Under the pieces are notes generated by a model. The model did not search any database. It saw only the letters and a list, made by a program, of their open reading frames with translations, and was not told the origin of the DNA. From Candidatus Pacearchaeota archaeon (GTDB taxonomy: Archaea > Nanoarchaeota > Nanoarchaeia > Pacearchaeales > GW2011-AR1), in contig NZER01000453.1 in NCBI GenBank assembly GCA_002690445.1, forward strand, positions 1-8,169: a stretch of 8,169 bases of DNA. Direction: 5' to 3'. A program made the position numbers and the translations under genes. This document shows, in pieces, positions 1 to 5,481 of the stretch (positions within the stretch are counted from its first letter, which is position 1; each line of letters begins with the position of its first letter).

Positions 1-818
1 GCAGTGCGCCTCTTCTTACCGTCAGGTATGTCACGGGTTTTGAAGAGAGCGCGTGCTCCTATGGCGTCAGTAGGGAACAGGAACCCCGGCTCCTCTTCCC
101 TGCGTAGCGTGACGCTCCAAAACATTTCTCTTGTTCGCCATAAAGCAAAGCTGTTACCTATTGATTCGACATCCTGATCATGTGCGTACTGTACGGGACT
201 ACCCGCTCTAACAAACGCTATATGGTTAACCTGCCACCGCTCGTGGATACTCTGTCTTCCGTATAGCCCTTGCCTAGTCCATGTTCCAGAAGGCTCTACA
301 AATGCGTGGTCAACTTGAATCAGGTATTTCATAGGCCTTACGATTTTTCCACGCACGGCTGAAAGATCAGGCACCTTCACCCTGCCCAACACTATGGTAT
401 CCCTCCTATCTTTATCGAAGTCAGTATGGTTAGCCACGAAGCGCGAATCAATACGCGGCTTCCAGAACTCCTCGTTAAGACGCCAGGCATCATCGTGCCA
501 GTTTGGTATGTACGCCTTCTCTGCAAATTCACCACGTAGTGCTGCGAGGTCTTCTACGAGTACCATAGGCTCGGCATGGTTGAACGACATTGGGTGAACC
601 CTGTTGTACCCATTCATGTCTTTGGGGTACGATCGGTCTGGACGGAACTCGTTTTTAAGAACATACCCAGCTATCTCGTCTAGGGTATCCAATGATGTGC
701 GTAGCGCTTTGCGGCGCTGACGCTTGACTGGATCGTAACGCCTTTTCTTCTTCTTGGGCTTCCAGAACCAAAGCCCCGATAACCACTTCGTTGCTGTATT
801 GATATCAATAAACTTCAT
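1..818 (-). CDS. Unknown phage-like protein, 3' end beyond left edge (partial)
   Basis: This frame is open for 272 codons from an ATG at 818 to the window edge with no stop, so the C-terminus is missing. The start is well supported: purine-rich AAAAGGGGGAAGGAA lies directly before it, and it shares an ATGA with the stop of the 26-aa gene upstream. The N-terminus is strongly basic (KPKKKKRR at residues 20-27, then more Lys/Arg to about 42), which would suit nucleic-acid contact. The rest is soluble-looking, rich in Trp, Phe and charged residues, with no clear transmembrane segment or signal peptide. Near the visible end is FLFPTDAIGARALFKTRDI followed by another basic patch. I do not recognise the family. 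Its position directly downstream of the helicase group suggests a replication or DNA-processing role, but this is inference from neighbours only. Confidence 0.8.
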   Translation of the reverse strand, partial: MKFIDINTATKWLSGLWFWKPKKKKRRYDPVKRQRRKALRTSLDTLDEIAGYVLKNEFRPDRSYPKDMNGYNRVHPMSFNHAEPMVLVEDLAALRGEFAEKAYIPNWHDDAWRLNEEFWKPRIDSRFVANHTDFDKDRRDTIVLGRVKVPDLSAVRGKIVRPMKYLIQVDHAFVEPSGTWTRQGLYGRQSIHERWQVNHIAFVRAGSPVQYAHDQDVESIGNSFALWRTREMFWSVTLRREEEPGFLFPTDAIGARALFKTRDIPDGKKRRT

Positions 819-895
819 TTCCTTCCCCCTTTTCTACAGGAACCCTTATGGCTCTTACTGCATCTGGAACATCGGCTAATTCCATAGTTAATCAT
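815..895 (-). CDS. 26-residue zinc-knuckle-like microprotein
   Basis: This is a very short frame of 26 codons plus stop, and it fits its neighbours exactly. Its ATG overlaps the TGA of the 126-aa gene upstream (ATGA at 892-895), and its own TGA overlaps the ATG of the next gene (ATGA at 815-818). A strong Shine-Dalgarno stretch, GGGGGAAAGAA, sits immediately before the start. The product has Cys9, Cys12, His16 and Cys20 in the spacing C-x2-C-x3-H-x3-C. This is close to, but one residue shorter in each of two gaps than, the CCHC zinc knuckle (C-x2-C-x4-H-x4-C) of nucleic-acid-binding proteins. Basic residues surround the motif (RCSRCSKSHKGSCRKGGRK). The likely role is a tiny zinc-dependent DNA/RNA-binding helper of the replication module. 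A frame that serves only as a coupling link is possible, but the motif and the double overlap argue for a real gene. Confidence 0.7.
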   Translation of the reverse strand: MINYGISRCSRCSKSHKGSCRKGGRK

Positions 896-1272
896 TTCTT
901 TCCCCCTTCACCACATGTCCTGCATATTACTGGGCTATCCGTATTGCACCCACCCTCTATGGGACATCGCCTCGGTTCAAGCAGGCTGTCTAACATGTCC
1001 CACCTGACTAGGTTCTCCATGAATGCCTGTTGTTGCCTGTCGTTATATCTATTCCACAGCGCGGCGTCAGCCTTGAGTAACCACTGTTGCCCTGCACGTA
1101 GGCGTTCTTCCAGCCCCTTATAGAACTTAACCACATCATCCTTGTACTCTAGGATGATCTTGGCCAGCTTAGCGCGCGGGCCGCGCGCCGTGAGGCCGTC
1201 CCTTTCCGGCGTTATTACTATGCCCTGATTTCTGGCGTGCGTTAAAAGCGTAATCACTACTCTATCTTCCAT
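892..1272 (-). CDS. TubC-N-like docking domain protein with C-terminal zinc-like cluster
   Basis: 126 residues. Residues about 6-54 (LLTHARNQGIVITPERDGLTARGP, then a helix with EYKDDVVKFYKG) follow the pattern of the small TubC N-terminal docking domain: helix, short beta hairpin with a DGL turn, then a helix ending in an acidic/hydrophobic K-D-x-V stretch. That fold was described in polyketide/peptide synthetase docking, and similar sequences occur in many phage and plasmid proteins. A helical middle follows. The C-terminus carries Cys103, Cys109, Cys117 and Cys120 (C-x5-C-x7-C-x2-C), a likely zinc site. The ATG at 1272 follows GAGGAGCAGGACGA, a good Shine-Dalgarno, and overlaps the end of the helicase gene by 16 bases, so the two are probably translationally coupled. 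Inferred role: a protein-protein adaptor for the helicase or replisome. The docking-domain match is by eye. Confidence 0.8.
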   Translation of the reverse strand: MEDRVVITLLTHARNQGIVITPERDGLTARGPRAKLAKIILEYKDDVVKFYKGLEERLRAGQQWLLKADAALWNRYNDRQQQAFMENLVRWDMLDSLLEPRRCPIEGGCNTDSPVICRTCGEGGKK

Positions 1273-2558
1273 TCGTCCTGCTCCTCTTCTGCCTGCTCAC
1301 TCGGCAGGCGTACCATATCTTTATCGTTAGGGTCTTCTATGACACTGCCTGATCGCAACATGCGTGATATGGCAGTGGTCACGGCGTTATAGACATCATC
1401 CTCACCCCTGCCCGTGCGCTCGCCGACCATCTTCGGGAGTAGCGCGCGCCGCTTGGGGCTGACCTCGATCAGCTTGTATACCATCTGTGCGATAGATAGT
1501 TTCTTATCTCCGACCACCGAGTCGATGATGTCCTTCGACTCGACCACCAGATCGGTAGGGTTGAAGCGCAACTCAAACGCAGTGGGCTGGCATAGCTCTA
1601 TGATGTTAGCCTTGCGGTGAAACATGCCCACCTCTAGCCTGCCCCTGTCTACCGCCTCTTTCTGTAGCTCCCATAGATTGCGAGCCGCATTGATAGTGTA
1701 GATGCTACCGTAAATCTTACCCTCTTTATTGACATGAGTCAGCGTCAGGCTGGTAGCGCCGATCCAGCGCAGGGCGGTGAAGTAACTTAGCACCGACTCG
1801 GCTTCTTCAAGCGCGCCGCCAGTGGCAAGTCCAAGGCTGTCAACCATCAAGACTACCTCGCTTAACGGCGTGTCAGGCCATCTCTTGCGTATCATCTCCT
1901 TGATCTGATCGGCCTCGTCCTTTAATGGGCGCGTGCAGTGGCGGTATGCTATGTCGTAGTCGTTATCCTGCAGTCCCATGCCAGCCCTTAACCACTTGAT
2001 TCGGTGAGACACCTCGTACTCATCCGTCTCATAGTCTAGGTAGAAGGTTTTAGCTGGCTTAACAGTCATGCCGTGGCGCGTGTCTACGTGGCCAGAATCC
2101 ATGAGTACAGCCATTAGTAGTGCCAAGGTACTCTTGCCCCCAGAACCCTCGCCGTACAGCACGTTAGGCTGGCCACGCAATATGTAGGGATTGATTAGGA
2201 ACTCGATTTCATCAGGCACTGGCACGCCTGACAGGCTTATGTCAGGCTCGCCCTGCCTGTAGGCATCAAGCACCCTGCCTGCCATGCCTTCAGCCCATGC
2301 TTCCCAATCAATGCCATAGTCCTCGTACTTGAGGCGCCTGTTCAGCTTGCGCCAGAACTGGTCTAGTCCAGACACACTGGTCAGCGTGGGCGACGACCTC
2401 GCCACAGGATTGCCGTCTACCAGTACCGCTACCTCTGCGCCAACCCTGCCCCCTGTCTCAGAAATGCGGGAGATACGCGCAATGATCGTGTGTCCGTTCC
2501 AGTCGTCTGTGTATATATAGCCTGCGCCGTTACGCTCAAAGCTAGTCACTGATTCCAC
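1257..2558 (-). CDS. RepA-like RecA-fold ATPase, probable replicative DNA helicase
   Basis: 433 residues. The Walker A motif is GEGSGGKST at 136-144, and the Walker B is VVLMVDS with the acidic residue at 240. The segment LTHVNKEGKIYGS followed by INAARNLWEL (about 273-297) is the conserved His/Lys and GS...AAR..W region of the RepA/KaiC-like AAA_25 ATPases. Members form hexameric rings that unwind DNA in phages and RSF1010-type plasmids. Residues 1-110 form a separate N-terminal domain without primase motifs. Residues about 352-417 look like a C-terminal winged helix (MVGERTGRGEDDVYNAVTTA). The C-terminal tail is acidic. The start at 2558 is GTG with only a weak ribosome site. A GTG three codons later (2549) would give a GTGA overlap with the upstream stop and is equally possible. 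A DNA repair ATPase is the alternative to a replicative helicase. Confidence 0.9.
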   Translation of the reverse strand: MESVTSFERNGAGYIYTDDWNGHTIIARISRISETGGRVGAEVAVLVDGNPVARSSPTLTSVSGLDQFWRKLNRRLKYEDYGIDWEAWAEGMAGRVLDAYRQGEPDISLSGVPVPDEIEFLINPYILRGQPNVLYGEGSGGKSTLALLMAVLMDSGHVDTRHGMTVKPAKTFYLDYETDEYEVSHRIKWLRAGMGLQDNDYDIAYRHCTRPLKDEADQIKEMIRKRWPDTPLSEVVLMVDSLGLATGGALEEAESVLSYFTALRWIGATSLTLTHVNKEGKIYGSIYTINAARNLWELQKEAVDRGRLEVGMFHRKANIIELCQPTAFELRFNPTDLVVESKDIIDSVVGDKKLSIAQMVYKLIEVSPKRRALLPKMVGERTGRGEDDVYNAVTTAISRMLRSGSVIEDPNDKDMVRLPSEQAEEEQDEWKIE

Positions 2559-2797
2559 TTATAATTAGGCTTGGTACTCGGCGCAGCGGGCTGTGCTGCC
2601 TTCGGCGCGCGCTTCGGCGTGCTATCGTCACCAGCCTCCGTTACCTCTGCCAGAAGCTCAGTTGCGTCGGCCAGTCTTTTAGTCTCGGCCAGTTGCGCCT
2701 CGGCTATGCGTTGCATCTTTCCGTTGAGTTCCTGTCTGTAGCATTCCCTACACCATATGGCCGCATGGGGTACATCGAAATCGCATGCTATACTCAT
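2546..2797 (-). CDS. Small zinc-ribbon-like protein with coiled-coil segment
   Basis: 83 residues. Cys5, His11, Cys16 and Cys19 (C-x5-H-x4-C-x2-C) form a compact probable zinc site in the first 20 residues. A long charged helix follows (about 21-55, QELNGKMQRIAEAQLAETKR and on), which could make a coiled coil. After that comes an Ala/Pro/Lys-rich, disordered tail to the C-terminus. The ATG at 2797 shares ATGA with the exonuclease stop, and GGAGGGTGAG just upstream is a near-ideal Shine-Dalgarno. It sits between exonuclease and helicase genes and is therefore probably made with them. The layout (zinc finger, helix, flexible basic tail) would suit a DNA- or protein-binding accessory, but I do not recognise a named family. 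Confidence 0.85.
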   Translation of the reverse strand: MSIACDFDVPHAAIWCRECYRQELNGKMQRIAEAQLAETKRLADATELLAEVTEAGDDSTPKRAPKAAQPAAPSTKPNYKWNQ

Positions 2798-3591
2798 AAC
2801 TCACCCTCCAATGTGTTATAGAATTCCAGTGCCGAGTGCCACTGTGTCAAGGCACTGCGGCCATCTGGTGTCTGCTCAACCTCAAACTCTGCCGCCTCCT
2901 TGCCTAACCGTATGACCTGAGTCACGATGCTAGGTATGTCCCAGCCAGCACGGCCAGCCATCTCGCGCATCGCATGTGAGTACCCGCTTAACTGAATATG
3001 TGCCTCGGTGTAAATTCGCTTGCTCGTCTTGAAATCAACAAGCAACAGTTCACTGGAATTTTTGCGCTTAAACAGCGCGTCTATCGTGCCAGCGTACAGG
3101 TTTTGCGTGGAGTATACCGCGCACTCAGCCTCTAGTAGCTCCAACTCCTCTGCCTTATACCACTGATCGAATGCGTCCATGACATGACGCAAGTCGGCAG
3201 GCACAGGATGAATCCTACCCTGTAGCTTCTCTGCTATTAACTCATGCGCGGCAGTGCCTAAGTCGGCGGCCTCGTCTGAGTCCCTCTTGGGGGCTAGCTT
3301 CGCCTCGTCCACCGCTTCCTGCAACAGTCCCTCGGTGACGGGCTCACCAGTGTAGTCGCGCAGATACTCAGCCATTGCCTCGCGTCCTCGCTTGGCAAAC
3401 CAGTTGACCAGCGCAGGCTTGGGCCATACCTTGCCCAGCACTGTCGTCACACTGGGCATCTTGTATAGCACGCCGTCTACATCGACCTCGTACCACCGCT
3501 TCCTTCGCTCCGTCACACGATGTACATGCGACGGAAGGCCATCGCCCCTTCCCATCTTCGCTATTAGAACCTTCTCCTCATTGCGCGGCAC
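2794..3591 (-). CDS. PD-(D/E)XK exonuclease, Cas4/RecB-nuclease-like
   Basis: 265 residues. The Cas4/RecB nuclease pattern is complete: GTAAHELI with His116, an acidic position near Glu154/Glu156, GTID with Asp171, VDFKTSK with Asp186 and Lys188 as the D-x-K catalytic pair, then QLSGY (Gln200, Tyr204) as the Q-x3-Y motif. The region MPSVTTVLGKVWPKPALVNW (45-64) is the typical start of these phage nucleases. Such enzymes are metal-dependent and trim DNA ends to leave single strands for recombination. The four-cysteine iron-sulphur cluster of true Cas4 is not present; only one Cys (157) is visible. The start is GTG at 3591, which shares one base with the TAG of the upstream gene (TAGTG). AAGGAG lies eight bases before it. 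Lying next to a possible single-strand-binding protein and a helicase supports a replication/recombination role. Confidence 0.92.
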   Translation of the reverse strand: MPRNEEKVLIAKMGRGDGLPSHVHRVTERRKRWYEVDVDGVLYKMPSVTTVLGKVWPKPALVNWFAKRGREAMAEYLRDYTGEPVTEGLLQEAVDEAKLAPKRDSDEAADLGTAAHELIAEKLQGRIHPVPADLRHVMDAFDQWYKAEELELLEAECAVYSTQNLYAGTIDALFKRKNSSELLLVDFKTSKRIYTEAHIQLSGYSHAMREMAGRAGWDIPSIVTQVIRLGKEAAEFEVEQTPDGRSALTQWHSALEFYNTLEGEL

Positions 3592-4169
3592 TATACACTC
3601 TCCTTGAACAGTTCATCCATAGCGGATTGCTCGTCGTCTGCTACTGGCTCATCCTCAGAGCTCTCGTAACGCCCCTCTATGCTGGCTAGGAACCCCTCGT
3701 TCAGCATGTTGAAAGCGTCGCAGATAGCTTTCGCGCTATGCTCTACGCTATTAGCAGACACCAATGCTTTCACCACCTCAGTAGCACAGTTCGCCGCAGT
3801 CATTCCGTGCATCGGGACGGTGGCCTGCTGTGTGCGCGGCGGCGCTTTGGCGGATTCGCCCCCCGTTAGGGGGGCGGCCTGAACCTCGCCCTCCTGCGCG
3901 CTACGCGCCGAGGTCACGTACAAATTCTCGTAACCCTTCTCGGTTTTAGTCTCGTACTCCACATACCAGAGCGTCTTACTGTCATCAGGCATGTCTCTTT
4001 CAGCCATGACGCGCTCGACAAACCCTGCTGTGTTGTATCCTTTCTTGCTGGTGTACGCACCAAGCCAGCGCTTACCTTCTTCAGTGACTAACTCAATCTT
4101 TAGTAGCCACATCTCCGTCGCTGAATACTTCGGGTCTACCTGTCCAACCTTGCCTATGTATGAACTCAT
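3591..4169 (-). CDS. Putative single-stranded DNA-binding-like protein
   Basis: 192 residues, no family recognised with certainty. Residues 1-88 look like a beta-rich domain with alternating hydrophobic strands (TEMWLLKIELVTEEGKRWLG, TLWYVEYETK, YENLYVTSA), which could be an OB fold. A flexible Pro/Thr/Gln/Gly linker covers about 94-120. A helical segment (about 122-160) follows, then a very acidic end with SSEDEPVADDEQ and a terminal DELFKESV. A fold-linker-acidic-tail layout is typical of single-strand-binding proteins, whose tails recruit partners. The gene lies directly before the exonuclease, a common place for an SSB or annealing protein in phages. The ATG at 4169 makes an ATGA with the upstream stop and follows GAGGGAGTGGA. 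The SSB assignment is inference. A recombinase accessory or other early protein is possible. Confidence 0.85.
   Translation of the reverse strand: MSSYIGKVGQVDPKYSATEMWLLKIELVTEEGKRWLGAYTSKKGYNTAGFVERVMAERDMPDDSKTLWYVEYETKTEKGYENLYVTSARSAQEGEVQAAPLTGGESAKAPPRTQQATVPMHGMTAANCATEVVKALVSANSVEHSAKAICDAFNMLNEGFLASIEGRYESSEDEPVADDEQSAMDELFKESV
3858..3875. repeat. Perfect GC hairpin inside the putative SSB gene
   Basis: GCCCCCC and GGGGGGC form a perfect 7-bp, all-GC stem around a four-base loop (GTTA on plus). It lies in the codons for the flexible linker (APLTGG) of the 192-aa protein. The C6 and G6 runs would also be prone to slippage. Confidence 0.6.
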
Positions 4170-4408
4170 TCCACTCCCTCTCCGCTATCATATCCTAGCG
4201 TTGCTAAATGTTTTTGATTGAAGAAAAGCCCACGCCCCAGCTTGAGTCCGACGCGCGCATCATCCGTGTCACCGCTATTGCGCCAGAGCCGTTGCAAAGA
4301 TTGTGGGTGTATGCCAATACGTTGCGCCGCTACCTCAAGGCGCCAGTATTCACGGCCATCGACCTCGAATCCTACCTCTGTCATTGTTATCTCGCCCGTA
4401 GTTACCAT
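4166..4408 (-). CDS. Small helix-turn-helix protein (MerR/excisionase-like)
   Basis: 80 residues from the ATG at 4408. The frame is open further upstream to an ATG at 4519, but that start lacks a ribosome site and would overlap the preceding gene by 98 bases. The 4408 start follows AGGAAGG nine bases away and begins 13 bases after the preceding stop, so I prefer it. EYWRLEVAAQRIGIHPQSLQ (about 22-41) fits a helix-turn-helix. It is followed by GLKLGRGLFFNQKHL (55-69), where a beta wing with a conserved G-R-G/F would sit in MerR- or excisionase-type winged helices. Likely a DNA-binding regulator or directionality/replication-initiation factor. It ends in an ATGA overlap with the putative SSB gene, so the two are probably coupled. 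No effector domain is present. Confidence 0.8.
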   Translation of the reverse strand: MVTTGEITMTEVGFEVDGREYWRLEVAAQRIGIHPQSLQRLWRNSGDTDDARVGLKLGRGLFFNQKHLATLGYDSGEGVE

Positions 4409-4421
4409 GTCACCAGCCTTC

Positions 4422-4676
4422 CTAATATTCATCAGGGTATAATACTGTTGTGGCGCTTCCGTCATGCTCCCTGATGATCCAGACTTTATCACGCCCTGCC
4501 CTGTACACTCCCAAGGCATAGAGGTTATCGGATGAATCGTTCATCTTCTTATCCTGCCCGACGACTTCACCCCAATCGTCAGCCCTAAACTTTTCAAGCG
4601 CGCCATGAATCTGCATCGCGTATTCAATATCCTGTGCCATGTTCTGGCGCACGCCGCCAGTAATATAAGTTTCCAT
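4422..4676 (-). CDS. Plasmid/phage accessory protein with TTVLxPxEY-type C-terminus
   Basis: 84 residues. The core DWGEVVGQDKKMND (about 35-48), then YALGVYRAG, KVWIIREHDGS and the terminal TTVLYPDEY, matches a widespread small protein of plasmids and phages, recalled with the pattern DWG(E/D)...D...N....Y....G.KVWIITE.D.S.TTVLLPEEY. Its biochemical role is unknown to me, and such proteins are often named only plasmid-related. It is short and soluble, probably alpha/beta, without membrane or cysteine features. The ATG at 4676 follows GAGGGAG five bases away. It is the first gene after a probable internal promoter and a 17-bp palindrome, so it may head a separately controlled transcript leading into the replication genes. 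Confidence 0.88.
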   Translation of the reverse strand: METYITGGVRQNMAQDIEYAMQIHGALEKFRADDWGEVVGQDKKMNDSSDNLYALGVYRAGRDKVWIIREHDGSATTVLYPDEY

Positions 4677-4687
4677 GTTACTCCCTC

Positions 4688-4704
4688 TTTATTGTTTCAA
4701 TAAA
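4688..4704. promoter_or_regulatory. 17-bp palindrome, possible operator
   Basis: On minus it reads TTTATTGAAACAATAAA, two perfect 7-base arms around AAA. It fills the start of the leader between the predicted transcription start (about 4705) and the Shine-Dalgarno of the 84-aa gene. It could be a repressor site or a weak RNA hairpin. The AT-rich stem argues for a protein-binding site. Confidence 0.5.
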
Positions 4705-4711
4705 CATCTAC

Positions 4712-4741
4712 ATCATACTTTATATCTATTGCGCGCGTCAA
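4712..4741 (-). promoter_or_regulatory. Probable sigma70-type internal promoter
   Basis: On minus, TTGACG at 4741-4736 is separated by 18 bases from TATGAT at 4717-4712. The -10 box overlaps the stop of the 64-aa gene, and the predicted start is near 4705. It would drive the 84-aa gene and the replication block independently of the upstream promoter. It is assigned from the boxes and position only. Confidence 0.5.
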
Positions 4742-4907
4742 TCGCCAGCTTGATGTGTGTGCAATGCGACGCCGAGCCAGTACCGTCAGTGCATTTCTGG
4801 CATACCCAGCCGAAGCTGTACAGGTACACGGCCACGCCCTCGACAGGGCGCTGGCTTGCCTCGTGTATCAGGTACGTGTCTTCGATTGGGCAGGATACGG
4901 CGATCAT
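4713..4907 (-). CDS. Small SWIM-like zinc finger protein
   Basis: 64 residues. GWVCQKC followed by SHCTHIK gives Cys36, Cys39, Cys49 and His51. This C-x2-C...C-x-H layout resembles the SWIM zinc finger (C-x-C...C-x-H), with one extra residue in the first pair. Aromatic and hydrophobic residues before it (VAVYLYSFGW) and an Ile-Lys-Leu-Ala helix after it also fit that fold. Cys6 and His48 could contribute. SWIM domains bind DNA or proteins in recombination-related and other factors. The ATG at 4907 forms ATGA with the stop upstream, and AAGGGGTGAAGA is a good ribosome site. The last codons overlap the probable internal promoter. The function is otherwise unknown. Confidence 0.8.
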   Translation of the reverse strand: MIAVSCPIEDTYLIHEASQRPVEGVAVYLYSFGWVCQKCTDGTGSASHCTHIKLAIDARNRYKV

Positions 4908-5104
4908 TCTTCACCCCTTAGCTGGCGCGCAAAGCGGTTAAGCTTGGCGTTAACAGCGATCAATTGCGTGTGCATCTTGGCCTCTGTCCAGTTGGGATTG
5001 CGTGTGACGCCGCAATGGTCGCATGTCTCCAAGCTCCTATCGAGTGTATTCATACAGCGCATGACCAGCCTCGCCGCCTCTGCCAGCATCTCGCTATTTG
5101 TCAT
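4904..5104 (-). CDS. Small helical protein with Cys pair
   Basis: 66 residues from the ATG at 5104. The frame stays open upstream to 5197, but AAAGGGG lies six bases before 5104, and the longer form would run through the 58-codon gene in another frame, so the short form is chosen. Helix (1-24), then ETCDHCGVTRNPNW (Cys28, Cys31), then a second helix with QLIAVNAKLNRFARQLR. This helix-CxxC-helix plan with a following Trp is common in unnamed phage proteins. Two such chains, or Cys17 and His45, may complete a metal site. It is coupled to the next gene by ATGA. The role is unknown. Confidence 0.82.
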   Translation of the reverse strand: MTNSEMLAEAARLVMRCMNTLDRSLETCDHCGVTRNPNWTEAKMHTQLIAVNAKLNRFARQLRGEE

Positions 5105-5270
5105 CGCCGACCCCTTTCTCCGCGTCGTTACACGGACAGTAGCACGCATCTGGTGTAGGATGCGCGCCGAATACATGTGTCCATTCATCTGACCCAACCA
5201 AGCAGGCGTGCTTGTCTAGGTCTGCGTTCCTGTCGTCCCAACATGGTGGGCATATCTTATATGTTGCCAT
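5094..5270 (-). CDS. 58-residue cysteine-rich zinc-ribbon-like protein
   Basis: An open frame of 58 codons plus stop fills what would otherwise be a 150-base hole in a tightly packed operon. ATG at 5270 follows AGGTG five bases upstream and overlaps the end of the 74-aa gene by 14 bases. The TAG at 5096-5094 overlaps the start of the 66-aa gene by 11 bases. The product begins MATYKICPPCWDD, with Cys7 and Cys10, and also has Cys23, Cys43, Cys45 and Cys47, the last three in ACYCPCND. His21, His32 and His37 are further possible ligands. This is a probable zinc-binding miniprotein, acidic overall. I do not know the family. Spacing, ribosome site and cysteine pairs together make it convincing as a gene. 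Confidence 0.78.
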   Translation of the reverse strand: MATYKICPPCWDDRNADLDKHACLVGSDEWTHVFGAHPTPDACYCPCNDAEKGVGDDK

Positions 5271-5481
5271 GTTGCACCTGATCCCAAGTCAACAATTCTA
5301 TGTGCCGAGAGAGCCGCGCCAGAATCTTGGCGCGGTTACCCTTCCAGCCGAACTCACTCTTGACTATAGCAAGACAGCTACGACCACGCCGCCTCAGTCC
5401 CTTGCCTTCCAATTCAATACCAGCGCGCAACGTCAGTAGCCGCGCCAACTCTATCTGATTACCAACTAAGACAGTAGTCAT
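5257..5481 (-). CDS. Small conserved-looking phage protein, basic, helical
   Basis: 74 residues. The central part KGLRRRGRSCLAIVKSEFGW (27-46) followed by KGNRAKILARL resembles a short protein common in phage early regions, with the pattern (L/I)...G(L/M)RRRG.S....K.E(F/Y)G(F/W)KG.R. Its role is not known to me. The positive charge and two helices flanking a turn would suit DNA binding, and the FGWKGNR turn could place a recognition helix. The ATG at 5481 overlaps the preceding stop as ATGA. The ribosome site is only a purine stretch (AGAAGAAG), so translational coupling probably matters. Confidence 0.83.
   Translation of the reverse strand: MTTVLVGNQIELARLLTLRAGIELEGKGLRRRGRSCLAIVKSEFGWKGNRAKILARLSRHIELLTWDQVQHGNI

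Noticed and set aside
805..885. Alternative 26-codon minus frame starting at 885
   Set aside because: Poorly placed ribosome site, overlaps the next gene by 14 bases and lacks any motif; the frame at 895-815 with exact ATGA junctions fits far better.
2794..3591. CRISPR-associated Cas4
   Set aside because: The nuclease motifs match, but there is no iron-sulphur cysteine set, no repeat-spacer array and no other cas gene; phage exonuclease is the simpler reading.
4208..4474. Two plus-strand open frames of 74 and 88 codons
   Set aside because: Antisense to the helix-turn-helix gene and the 84-aa accessory gene; no supporting signals.
4409..4519. N-terminal extension of the helix-turn-helix gene to an ATG at 4519
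   Set aside because: It would overlap the conserved 84-aa gene by 98 bases and has no Shine-Dalgarno, while 4408 has one directly after the preceding stop.
4675..5192. Overlapping plus-strand open frames of 88 and 145 codons
   Set aside because: They lie opposite three minus-strand genes that have ribosome sites, stop-start overlaps and conserved-looking cysteine motifs.
5105..5197. N-terminal extension of the 66-aa gene to 5197
   Set aside because: The extension is a shadow of the 58-codon cysteine-rich gene, and AAAGGGG marks the start at 5104.
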